Below are positions 1 through 5,287 of a stretch of DNA of 5,287 nucleotides, in pieces; the first letter of the stretch is position 1, and each line of letters begins with the position of its first letter. The DNA is from Oligoflexus sp. Its GTDB lineage: Bacteria > Bdellovibrionota_B > Oligoflexia > Oligoflexales > Oligoflexaceae. Both the position numbers and the translations under genes were made by a program. The notes under the pieces were generated by a model. That model had not been told where the DNA came from. It ran no database searches and saw only the letters and a list, made by a program, of their open reading frames with translations. The DNA is taken from assembly GCA_030151925.1 (NCBI GenBank), contig JASLCY010000303.1, forward strand, positions 1 through 5,287, in the 5' to 3' direction.

Positions 1-587
1 ATATTCTCCTGGAGCCGCTTGATGGCCTCGGGGAACTTCTTCTGCTTCACGAGGATCACGCATTCGAGATGCCTTGCCCTCGGGCTGTCCTTGGCGGCGA
101 TCGCCTCCTCCAGCAGGGCCTTGGCGTGATCCCACTCACCGCAGTTTATCTCCCTCTCCGCCATGCGGATGCGCGCGAGGTTCGGACCGGGCGCATGGAA
201 CTGCGTGAGCACCTTGGTGATCTTGCCTTCGATCTCCTCGGGCTGGAAGGGCTTGATGATGTAATCGTCCGCGCCCTTGTCCACGGCCTTCACGATCACG
301 TCCTTCTCCGCGGTGCCGGTGACGATGATGAAAGGCGTGTCGGAACCTGTGTCGAGCGAGCGAAGGTGGTCGAGGAGCTCGAAGCCCGAGAGGAAATTGA
401 GTTCGATATCGCAGATGATCAGGTCGGGATTCTGCTTCTCGATCGCGGCCTTGGCGTCCTTGCCGTTCGAGCATTCGATGATCTCCTCGAAATCGAGGCG
501 ACGCAAGGCCCTCGCCACATTCTTGCGAATGAGGTCGTGGTCGTCGACAACGAGCGCTTTAAGCCCCGAGGGGAATGGATTCGCCAC
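1..587 (-). CDS. Response regulator, receiver domain with TPR-like C-terminal tail (partial, 3' end outside window)
   Basis: The reading frame stays open to the left edge, giving 195 codons plus two bases. Seen: a complete CheY-like receiver domain over residues 10-127, with acidic pair D15/D16, phosphoacceptor D60 (in LIICDIEL), the switch threonine T90 (IIVTGTA) and the conserved lysine K112 (YIIKPF). Phosphorylation by a histidine kinase is therefore expected. From about residue 135 the sequence turns into helical TPR-like repeats (GEWDHAKALLEEAI, then KKFPEAIKRLQEN), so the output half is probably protein-binding. No DNA-binding domain appears before the edge. Start: no in-frame ATG exists between the upstream TPR gene's stop and the receiver domain. 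GTG at 587 is the only usual start codon there, with AAAGG ten bases upstream. It is third in a leftward run after the RNase Y-like and TPR genes. No kinase is visible here, so its input signal is unknown. Receiver identity is certain; the exact start is less so. Confidence 0.9.
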   Translation of the reverse strand, partial: MANPFPSGLKALVVDDHDLIRKNVARALRRLDFEEIIECSNGKDAKAAIEKQNPDLIICDIELNFLSGFELLDHLRSLDTGSDTPFIIVTGTAEKDVIVKAVDKGADDYIIKPFQPEEIEGKITKVLTQFHAPGPNLARIRMAEREINCGEWDHAKALLEEAIAAKDSPRARHLECVILVKQKKFPEAIKRLQEN

Positions 588-656
588 CGAACCGATACCT
601 TTAAGCGAGGGGTTCTCGCCTAGGTTATCGGGACTATTGGTGAAAAGTTTAATGAA

Positions 657-1382
657 TTAACGGCCACCCATCTCGGTGTGGCCCAGGCTCTTCATGTAAG
701 TCCTTGATGTCCTATCATGAGGATTGAGGACTTGGGCTTTTTGCCAATAACGATGGGCCTCGTCCTTATCGCCGAGGCGGTAGCAGACCGAGCCGAGGAG
801 GTTGAGGGACTCGAGGTGATTCGGGTTCTCCTCGAGGATGGTGAGCAGCTGCTCCTTGCTGCTCTGGAAGTGCTCCATGCGCAGGTAGATCTTCGCCAGC
901 TTGAGCCTGACGTCGGGCATGCGCGGGTAGATGCCCAGGGCCCTTTGGAATTCCAAGGTCGCTTCCTCGAGCAGGCCGGCCTGCTCGTAGCCTAGGGCCG
1001 TGGCGTTATGAAGGTTCGCGAGGCGGCCTAGCACCAGGTCCGGCAGGATCTTGTCGTCCTTGAAGAGCGACATCGCCTCTTCGTAGACCTTTTCCGCCTG
1101 ATCGTAGAACCCGAGGTCCGAGTACGTGGCGGAAAGGTTCAAAGCGGCTTCGAGGAAGCGGGGATTGGCGGCGAAGGCCTGTTCGAAGAATTCGATGGCC
1201 TGGCTGAAGAGCGATTGGCGATGGTAGATCACGCCGAGCAGGTTCAGCAGATTGGGGTAAGGGCCCATCTCGTTGAGCGCCGTCCGCACCAGCTCCTCGG
1301 CGGCCTGAAACCGCTGGAGCCGGAGGTAGATCGTCACCTTATCCTGGATATCCGCGAGATGACGACGTTTGGCGCTCAGCAT
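657..1382 (-). CDS. Tetratricopeptide repeat (TPR) protein
   Basis: A 241-residue protein made almost wholly of TPR helices. About six repeats can be drawn, near residues 14-43, 44-76, 77-110, 121-155, 156-189 and 190-223. Several carry the usual small residue and closing proline (for example QAIEFFEQAFAANP, EEATLEFQRALGIYP, DEAHRYWQKAQVLNP). There is no signal peptide, membrane segment or catalytic domain, so a cytoplasmic adaptor or scaffold is likely; TPRs as a family bind other proteins. The ATG at 1382 follows a purine-rich AGGGGAGG three bases upstream, a strong but close Shine-Dalgarno. The gene starts 15 bases after the stop of the RNase Y-like gene, so co-transcription is very likely. 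The downstream response regulator also ends in TPR-like sequence. The binding partner cannot be read from sequence; the membrane-anchored HD protein or the regulator are the obvious candidates by context. Confidence 0.9.
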   Translation of the reverse strand: MLSAKRRHLADIQDKVTIYLRLQRFQAAEELVRTALNEMGPYPNLLNLLGVIYHRQSLFSQAIEFFEQAFAANPRFLEAALNLSATYSDLGFYDQAEKVYEEAMSLFKDDKILPDLVLGRLANLHNATALGYEQAGLLEEATLEFQRALGIYPRMPDVRLKLAKIYLRMEHFQSSKEQLLTILEENPNHLESLNLLGSVCYRLGDKDEAHRYWQKAQVLNPHDRTSRTYMKSLGHTEMGGR

Positions 1383-1397
1383 AAGCCTCCCCTAAGG

Positions 1398-2981
1398 TCA
1401 GGCGACGGCAGTGGCTTCGAAGCGACGGGTGACCAGGACCTTGATCTGGCCTGGGAACGCAACGTCCTCTTCGATCTTGCGTGCGATCGCCGCGCAGAAG
1501 TCCTGCAGGTCCTCTTCGCGGACGCGTTTATGGTTCACGCCGATGTGCACCTCGCGCCCACCATTCATGATCGCAACTTTTTGGATTCCGGAGAAGCTCT
1601 TAATCGCCTCCTCCATCGCCGCGAGGCGTTCCTGGTAACCCTCTTCGAGATTGATGCGGGCGCCAGGGCGCGCGCCTGAGAGGGTATCCGCGGATTTCAG
1701 CACGAAGCTCAGCGGGGTATCGAGCACGAGATCGTTGTGGTGGGACATCACGGTATCGCACACGATGCGTTTCTCGCCGTAGCGGTCCGCGTAATCACCG
1801 CTGATCACGGCGTGGCTGCCTTCGATGCGGTAGTCGATGCCCTTGCCGATATCGTGGAGGAGGCCGCAGCGCTTCGCGACCTGAGGATCGACGCCGAGCT
1901 CGGCGGCGATCAGGCCCGCGAGCCGGCCGACTTCCACCGAGTGGTAGAACTGGTTCTGGCGATAGCTCGTCCGCCAGTTGAGGGCGCCGATCATCTTCTG
2001 GATCTCTTCGTGGATGTTGTTCAGGCGAAGCTCGTTGACCGCCTGGCGGCCGAGTTTCGCGGCCTGGACCTCGATCACGCGGCGATGCTTCTGGTAGATC
2101 TTATCGATCTTGCTCCATTGCGAAGGGCCGCGAGGGAGGACCTCCTCGAGGGTCAGGCGCACCGCTTCCTTGTAGATGCCGTAACCGCCGCCGAGGCGGA
2201 TGACGGAAGGCATGCCCTCGTGCTCAGGCGCGGAAAGGGTGAGCTCCACGCCTTCCGAGAGGGCGCCGAGGTCTTGGATCAGCGTCTGCGCGGGGTTTTG
2301 CAAGGCCTCGAACAGGCGCGGATTCTGGATCTCCACATGGTTCACGCTCTTGGGCCAGACGAAGGTCGGCTGATAGCGGGAGAGGATGCGGCTCAGGACG
2401 CGCTCGGCGCCCTTCTTCGAATGGCTCTCGAGATCGTCGACCAGCTCCTTGATGCGTTTCTGGCTGTCGAGGCGGCGATCGTTGAGGATGCCGTCGGAGA
2501 TGTTCTGCTTGGTCGTCTGCATGTCGCAGTCGGCGATCTGCGCGAGCCTTTGCTGCTTCTCGGCTTGCACGGCCGCGTCTTCCGAATGCTGGGCCTCGAG
2601 CTGCTCCTTGAGGTCCTGGATCTTCTTCTGGTGGGTCTGGAGGGTCGCCTCGAGCTTTTGGATGCGCTCCTCCTCGTGTTTCGCGAACTCCTCCTGAAGG
2701 CCGAAATCCTTTTCCGTCGATTCGAGGCTGATGCGCTCCTCCTCGATCGAGACTTCCAGCTCCTCTTGCATGAGCTGGAGTTTTTCATCGGCGCGTTTCT
2801 TCGCTTCGGCGATCAATTGCTCTTTGCGCTGCTTCGCTTTTTCGATGATCACGTCGCGCTGCGTCTCGTGTGTGGCCTTCAAACGTTTGGGCAGGAGAAA
2901 ACGGACGACGGCGAAGAGCCCGCAGCCGATGAGTGCACCGAGAGCCGACGTATAAAGATAATTATCTGATATTAATGACAT
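1398..2981 (-). CDS. RNase Y-like membrane-anchored HD-domain protein with degenerate KH region
   Basis: A 527-residue protein with RNase Y order and length (the family is about 520). It has one N-terminal membrane segment (about residues 10-30), a long charged coiled coil (about 36-155), a KH-like region (about 213-300), an HD domain and the RNase Y C-terminal end (FPGQIKVLVTRR). HD residues are intact: H347 (HSVEVG), H376/D377 (LLHDIGK), H414/H415 (SHHND) and D432 (SADTLSGARPGAR). The family is a membrane-tethered endoribonuclease that starts mRNA decay. Odd: the canonical KH loop (GRIIGREGRNIR in Bacillus) is absent; the aligned stretch near residues 222-236 (RLFEALQNPAQTLIQ) has no GxxG. 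RNA binding may be altered or lost, so the symbol rny is withheld. Start: ATG at 2981, with GAAAGG twelve bases upstream, puts the membrane segment near the N-terminus. GTG at 3008 (nine residues longer, purine-rich leader) is an alternative. First gene of a leftward operon. Confidence 0.88.
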   Translation of the reverse strand: MSLISDNYLYTSALGALIGCGLFAVVRFLLPKRLKATHETQRDVIIEKAKQRKEQLIAEAKKRADEKLQLMQEELEVSIEEERISLESTEKDFGLQEEFAKHEEERIQKLEATLQTHQKKIQDLKEQLEAQHSEDAAVQAEKQQRLAQIADCDMQTTKQNISDGILNDRRLDSQKRIKELVDDLESHSKKGAERVLSRILSRYQPTFVWPKSVNHVEIQNPRLFEALQNPAQTLIQDLGALSEGVELTLSAPEHEGMPSVIRLGGGYGIYKEAVRLTLEEVLPRGPSQWSKIDKIYQKHRRVIEVQAAKLGRQAVNELRLNNIHEEIQKMIGALNWRTSYRQNQFYHSVEVGRLAGLIAAELGVDPQVAKRCGLLHDIGKGIDYRIEGSHAVISGDYADRYGEKRIVCDTVMSHHNDLVLDTPLSFVLKSADTLSGARPGARINLEEGYQERLAAMEEAIKSFSGIQKVAIMNGGREVHIGVNHKRVREEDLQDFCAAIARKIEEDVAFPGQIKVLVTRRFEATAVA

Positions 2982-3051
2982 ATTATGAATCAACCTTTCA
3001 AAAATCACTTCTTCTTTTCGGCGCTTGCGCGCAAAACTTGCAGCGACGGAG

Positions 3052-3079
3052 AAAATTGCGGGTTTAGGCGTATAGTCAA
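3052..3079 (-). promoter_or_regulatory. Candidate promoter for the leftward RNase Y-like/TPR/regulator operon
   Basis: On the minus strand TTGACT (3079-3074) matches five of six bases of a sigma70 -35 box. Sixteen bases on lies AATTTT (3057-3052), only a poor -10 match. The position, a few dozen bases upstream of the RNase Y-like start, is sensible, but the -10 is weak. On the plus strand TATAGT at 3071-3076 would be a good -10 for the suhB-like gene, though no -35 sits at the right distance. The two signals overlap, so this is best read as a divergent promoter region whose exact start sites are unknown. Confidence 0.25.
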
Positions 3080-3157
3080 CGACTTAGAGATGAAAAGCTC
3101 GCAGAATTCCAGTGACCGTGCCACAATAAAGATCATACAAAAACCTATCGCGCGGCG

Positions 3158-3162
3158 TAAGG
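3158..3162 (+). promoter_or_regulatory. Ribosome binding site fixing the start of the suhB-like gene
   Basis: TAAGG lies eight bases before the ATG at 3171. The reading frame is open much further upstream, to 2985, with other ATGs at 2985 and 3090. Those lack a comparable site, and their extra residues resemble no part of the inositol monophosphatase family. Confidence 0.6.
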
Positions 3163-3170
3163 TTTATCTC

Positions 3171-4016
3171 ATGCCACACCAAAGGAGCACAGCTTTGGCC
3201 TATACGAAAGAGATGGAGTTCCTGCATGAGTTGAGCACGCGGGCCGGCGATGAACTTTTGCGTCACTTCGGGACTGGGGTCCACGTAAGGCACAAACAAG
3301 ACAACTCCCTCGTGACGGATGCCGATCTTGCCAGCGAGAAACTCATCCTCGAAACGATCCGCAAGGCCTACCCAAAGGACTTGATCCTGTCGGAAGAGGC
3401 GGGTCTGAGTTCGACGCAAAGAACGCCCGGACAAGCCATTTGGGTCATAGACCCTCTGGATGGGACCACCAACTTCGCCAACAGCTACCCCTTTTTCTGC
3501 GTATCGATCGCTCGAGCCGTCTTCGACGACAAGGGCCACGTGCATACGCAAGCCGGTGCCGTTCACGACCCTATTCGCAAAAAAACCTATGTGGCGGAGA
3601 AAGGGAAAGGCGCCTTCGCCAACCGGAAGCCTATCTCCTGCACAGCCGACAGGCCTATGAAAGACGCGTTTCTGGCGACCGGATTCGCCTATCATTCGGG
3701 TGAGAACCTCAGAAAAGGCATTGAGTTCTTCCACGCCGTGGCTGATACCTGCCAGAGCATTCGCCGGGACGGGGCGGCCGCTCTGGATCTCGCGTTGGTG
3801 GCCGAAGGCGTTTATGACGGCTATTGGGAGTCGGGGCTCGGAGCCTGGGATCTCGCGGCCGGAAGTCTTCTGGTAGAGGAGGCCGGAGGGAAAATCGAAA
3901 ACTTCTCCCAATCTCCGCTTGGGTATAACATGGAAGCAGGCAATATAGTCTGTGGAACGCCAACCGTCGTTCAATTCATCTTGGGTCTTCTCCACCGCCG
4001 AGGAAGTCAATTATGA
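3171..4016 (+). CDS. suhB: Inositol monophosphatase family protein (SuhB-like)
   Basis: A 281-residue cytosolic enzyme of normal family length. The family is Mg2+-dependent, Li+-sensitive and hydrolyses inositol-1-phosphate or related sugar phosphates; E. coli SuhB also takes part in rRNA transcription antitermination. Seen: SLVTDADLASE (46-56), metal-ligand glutamate E75 in LSEEAG, motif 1 DPLDGTTNF with D94 and D97, the RRDGAAALDLALVAEG stretch, and motif 2 GAWDLAAGSLLVEEAGG with metal ligand D227. All expected metal ligands are present, so activity is likely. The match to E. coli SuhB is good along most of the length (ETIRKAYP, WVIDPLDGTTNF, LATGF, ALDLA, GNIVCGTP). Start at 3171 is set by TAAGG eight bases upstream. 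The stop overlaps the next gene's ATG by four bases. Other family members act on histidinol phosphate or fructose-1,6-bisphosphate, so the substrate is not settled by sequence alone. Confidence 0.88.
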   Translation: MPHQRSTALAYTKEMEFLHELSTRAGDELLRHFGTGVHVRHKQDNSLVTDADLASEKLILETIRKAYPKDLILSEEAGLSSTQRTPGQAIWVIDPLDGTTNFANSYPFFCVSIARAVFDDKGHVHTQAGAVHDPIRKKTYVAEKGKGAFANRKPISCTADRPMKDAFLATGFAYHSGENLRKGIEFFHAVADTCQSIRRDGAAALDLALVAEGVYDGYWESGLGAWDLAAGSLLVEEAGGKIENFSQSPLGYNMEAGNIVCGTPTVVQFILGLLHRRGSQL

Positions 4017-4753
4017 AACGCGCCTCTTTCATCTCGTTCGGTCTCCTGACACTTGCTCTCGCTCAGGCCGCGGTCGCCCAGCCTGTCCTGGAATCTTTCG
4101 ATCGTTTTGAGATGAACTGGTCGTCGATGCGACTCCGTTACTTTGGAGAGTCGGCCCCTAATAAGAGTCTTGAGGCTGCTGAAAAAGAAGCCACCGATCA
4201 GGGTTTGCTCTACGCGTTGGCGAATGTTCCCAAAGTTCGTGGCGAAAAAGGCGTGTCTGATGAGAACGCCGAAGCGATTGCTAAAACCGTCAGCAAGCAG
4301 TCTTTCGTCTACAACACGATCTTTTTCAGCAATGGCAAAGTCCGTGTTGAGCTCGAGGCCAGCTTGGCGCTAGCTCTCGATCCGGGCCGCAGGCCCTACC
4401 AGCCTCACGCTGCTGAGGGGGAAGAGGGCGCAGGTAGCAGCGTCATAGTGGACGTTAAGGGCCTGAAGTCTCCCCTCCTCTTGGGCGAGATTCGGGACAA
4501 CGCCGGGGATGTGGTCTACAGCTCCGAGGACGTCAGCCCTGATGTATACCGTAAACAGCTGATCGGCCGCTGGTTCTACAACGGTTCCTCGGAACTGAAG
4601 AGCTTTGCGGGCAATGAGCCTGTGCATGTCGACGCTACCTATCAGGATGGCAAGTTGGTTGTGGATAAAGAAGCCTGGGACGCCGTTCGTAAGTCCAAGT
4701 CAAAACTGCTTGGAGAGGGTAAAGTCGCGTTCGTACTGCCGAGCGTTCACTGA
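4013..4753 (+). CDS. Sec-exported LPP20/FlgT-like protein of unknown function
   Basis: 246 residues. A clear Sec signal peptide (MKRAS, hydrophobic FISFGLLTLALAQ, cleavage likely after AVA at residue 22) has no lipobox cysteine, and no cysteine occurs anywhere in the protein. It should be a soluble periplasmic or outer-membrane-associated protein. Residues about 36-122 (helix rich in A, E, K, then FFSNGKVRVELEASLAL) resemble the LPP20/FlgT N-terminal fold. Residues 143-169 (VIVDVKGL ... GEIRDNAGDVVY) resemble the 'IDARGL...P.I.D..G.VVY' module that follows in such proteins, and the C-terminus (GKLVVDKEAWDAVRK ... GKVAFVLP) fits too. This is recognition of pattern, not a search result. Family members include flagellar-associated FlgT and Helicobacter LPP20, but no flagellar gene is nearby. 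Its ATG overlaps the suhB-like stop (ATGA), with AGGAAG just upstream, so translation is probably coupled. Confidence 0.72.
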   Translation: MKRASFISFGLLTLALAQAAVAQPVLESFDRFEMNWSSMRLRYFGESAPNKSLEAAEKEATDQGLLYALANVPKVRGEKGVSDENAEAIAKTVSKQSFVYNTIFFSNGKVRVELEASLALALDPGRRPYQPHAAEGEEGAGSSVIVDVKGLKSPLLLGEIRDNAGDVVYSSEDVSPDVYRKQLIGRWFYNGSSELKSFAGNEPVHVDATYQDGKLVVDKEAWDAVRKSKSKLLGEGKVAFVLPSVH

Positions 4754-4801
4754 CGCCGAGCTGTTTTCAGGTCTAAGTTTCGATTGCGAACCCAGGTCCG
4801 A

Positions 4802-4814
4802 AGTGTTACACACT
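4802..4814. repeat. Short inverted repeat upstream of rpmI
   Basis: AGTGT-TAC-ACACT is a perfect 5-bp inverted repeat with a three-base centre. It lies between the exported-protein gene and rpmI, just upstream of TATTAT (4821-4826), which could be a -10 box though no -35 is properly spaced. CCCAG (4791-4795) and CTGGG (4813-4817) form a competing pair over the same bases. It could be an operator or part of a leader or terminator fold. No T-run follows closely enough for a standard terminator. Confidence 0.3.
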
Positions 4815-4825
4815 GGGCTCTATTA

Positions 4826-4865
4826 TTTTCGATGGCAACCCCCCGTTCGTTGTCCCCTTCGAAAA
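4826..4865 (+). promoter_or_regulatory. Predicted hairpin in the rpmI-rplT leader region
   Basis: TTTTCGA (4826-4832) pairs perfectly with TCGAAAA (4859-4865). Inside it GGCAAC (4834-4839) pairs with GTTGTC (4849-4854), with one G-U pair. This leaves a nine-base loop and a small asymmetric internal loop. The arm ends 55 bases before the rpmI start. In E. coli and Bacillus the L20 operon is controlled by L20 binding to a structured leader, so a control role is possible. This fold is not recognisably one of the known L20 leaders. The rest of the 4754-4920 gap holds only the 4802-4814 repeat and the rpmI ribosome binding site AAGGA. Confidence 0.35.
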
Positions 4866-4920
4866 ACGTAGCAGTCAGAATGGTTTACTGCAGTGATGCA
4901 GGTGAGAAGAAGGATATTGT

Positions 4921-5121
4921 ATGCCGAAAATGAAGACAAAACGCGCTGCATCCAAGCGCTTTAAAGTTCTCGCATCGGGTCAGATCAAACGCGGTCAAGC
5001 TAACAAGCGCCACATTTTGACCAAGAAAACCCGTGCACGTTTGAACAAGCTTAAGAACACTGCCTACGTTTCGCACGCGGATCGTTGGAACGTTCTGGAC
5101 TGCTTGCCATACGGCTCCTGA
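4921..5121 (+). CDS. rpmI: 50S ribosomal protein L35
   Basis: 66 residues, the normal L35 length. It begins with the family signature MPKMKTKRAASKRFK and continues with GQIKRGQANKRHILTKK, then the terminal HADRWNVLDCLPYG, where most L35 proteins end in a similar LPY. It is very basic, as expected for a protein buried in 23S rRNA of the large subunit. AAGGA precedes the ATG by seven bases. The stop is TGA followed directly in frame by TAG, a tandem stop. rplT follows after 52 bases, the near-universal rpmI-rplT order, so the two are co-transcribed. infC is not upstream; the neighbour is a secreted protein gene, and the 167-base gap suggests rpmI has its own promoter. Confidence 0.97.
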   Translation: MPKMKTKRAASKRFKVLASGQIKRGQANKRHILTKKTRARLNKLKNTAYVSHADRWNVLDCLPYGS

Positions 5122-5173
5122 TAGTTCACAGAAACCGATTCAACGAATCTCGTCTATAAAGAGGACTTAACCT

Positions 5174-5287
5174 ATGGCACGCGCCAAACGCGGTTTTAAA
5201 GCTCGCCGCCGCCGTAAAAAAATGTTCGCCCTGGCAAAGGGCTTCCGCGTATCTCGCAAGAACCGCTTCCGCAACGCGATCCACGTG
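5174..5287 (+). CDS. rplT: 50S ribosomal protein L20 (partial, 5' end only)
   Basis: The first 38 codons are present before the right edge; the full family is about 115-120 residues. The start MARAKRGFKARRRRKK and the following LAKGFRVSRKNRFRNAIHV match the basic N-terminal extension of L20. This part threads into 23S rRNA and is needed early in large-subunit assembly. GAGGA lies nine bases before the ATG. In several bacteria L20 also represses its own operon by binding the leader mRNA. The usual GARSR stretch reads VSRKN here, a modest divergence. Identity is certain; the missing C-terminus, which holds the rRNA/leader-binding globular domain, cannot be judged. Confidence 0.96.
   Translation, partial: MARAKRGFKARRRRKKMFALAKGFRVSRKNRFRNAIHV

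Noticed and set aside
69..623. Plus-strand open frame opposite the response regulator
   Set aside because: The minus strand encodes a complete receiver domain with every key residue; the plus-strand product is its shadow.
2393..2788. Minus-strand Ser/Arg-rich frame inside the RNase Y-like gene
   Set aside because: It is a frame-shifted reading of the coiled-coil codons (GAG, CAG, AAG), giving an artificial S/R repeat.
1737..2969. Long plus-strand open frame (410 codons) opposite the RNase Y-like gene
   Set aside because: Its product is low-complexity, rich in L, D, A, E and R, with no family motif. It exactly shadows a gene whose coiled coil and HD motifs are clear; G/C-ending codons remove stops on the other strand.
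2985..3170. 62-codon N-terminal extension of the suhB-like frame
   Set aside because: It overlaps the 5' end of the divergent gene and the promoter region, resembles no family N-terminus, and a good ribosome binding site precedes ATG at 3171.
3084..4010. Minus-strand open frame (308 codons) opposite the suhB-like gene
   Set aside because: The plus strand carries all inositol monophosphatase motifs. The antisense product shows no recognisable domain and has no convincing ribosome binding site.
4754..4770. Possible terminator after the exported-protein gene (CTGTTTTCAG)
   Set aside because: The stem is only three base pairs and no T-run follows, so it does not qualify as an intrinsic terminator.
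1..5287. CRISPR array, tRNA, transposon ends or phage genes
   Set aside because: I saw no spaced direct repeats, cloverleaf-like segment, transposase or integrase motif on either strand.

Overview
The window looks like chromosomal core sequence from a moderately GC-rich, Gram-negative-type bacterium. The gene set is an RNase Y-like membrane HD protein, TPR proteins, a receiver protein with a TPR-like tail, and a secreted LPP20/FlgT-like protein next to ribosomal protein genes. This recalls Bdellovibrionota or former Deltaproteobacteria. That placement is an inference from gene style and was not tested by any search.

Minus strand, about 1-2981 (read right to left): an apparent three-gene operon. 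First is an RNase Y-like protein with an N-terminal membrane anchor, coiled coil, degenerate KH-like region and intact HD domain. Fifteen bases later comes a six-repeat TPR protein. After a further 69-base gap comes a response regulator whose receiver domain is complete and whose TPR-like tail runs off the left edge. The gap has no in-frame stop, so the TPR gene and the regulator share one reading frame separated by a single TAA.

Divergent spacer, about 2982-3170: an AT-richer stretch that should hold the promoters for both directions. One -35-like TTGACT faces the RNase Y-like gene, a TATAGT faces right, and a 10-bp palindrome lies between the promoter candidate and the gene start.

Plus strand, 3171-4753: a SuhB/inositol monophosphatase-family enzyme with all metal-binding motifs overlaps by 4 bases (ATGA) a gene for a Sec-exported, non-lipidated protein resembling the LPP20/FlgT group. 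The two are almost certainly translationally coupled.

Plus strand, 4754-5287: a 167-base leader with inverted repeats, including a long hairpin at 4826-4865, then rpmI (L35) and the first 38 codons of rplT (L20), cut by the right edge. infC, the usual upstream partner of rpmI-rplT, is not here.

No tRNA, rRNA, CRISPR array, insertion sequence or phage gene is visible. The least ordinary part is the leftward operon, which joins a possibly RNA-acting or phosphohydrolase HD protein lacking the canonical KH GxxG loop to TPR and receiver proteins.
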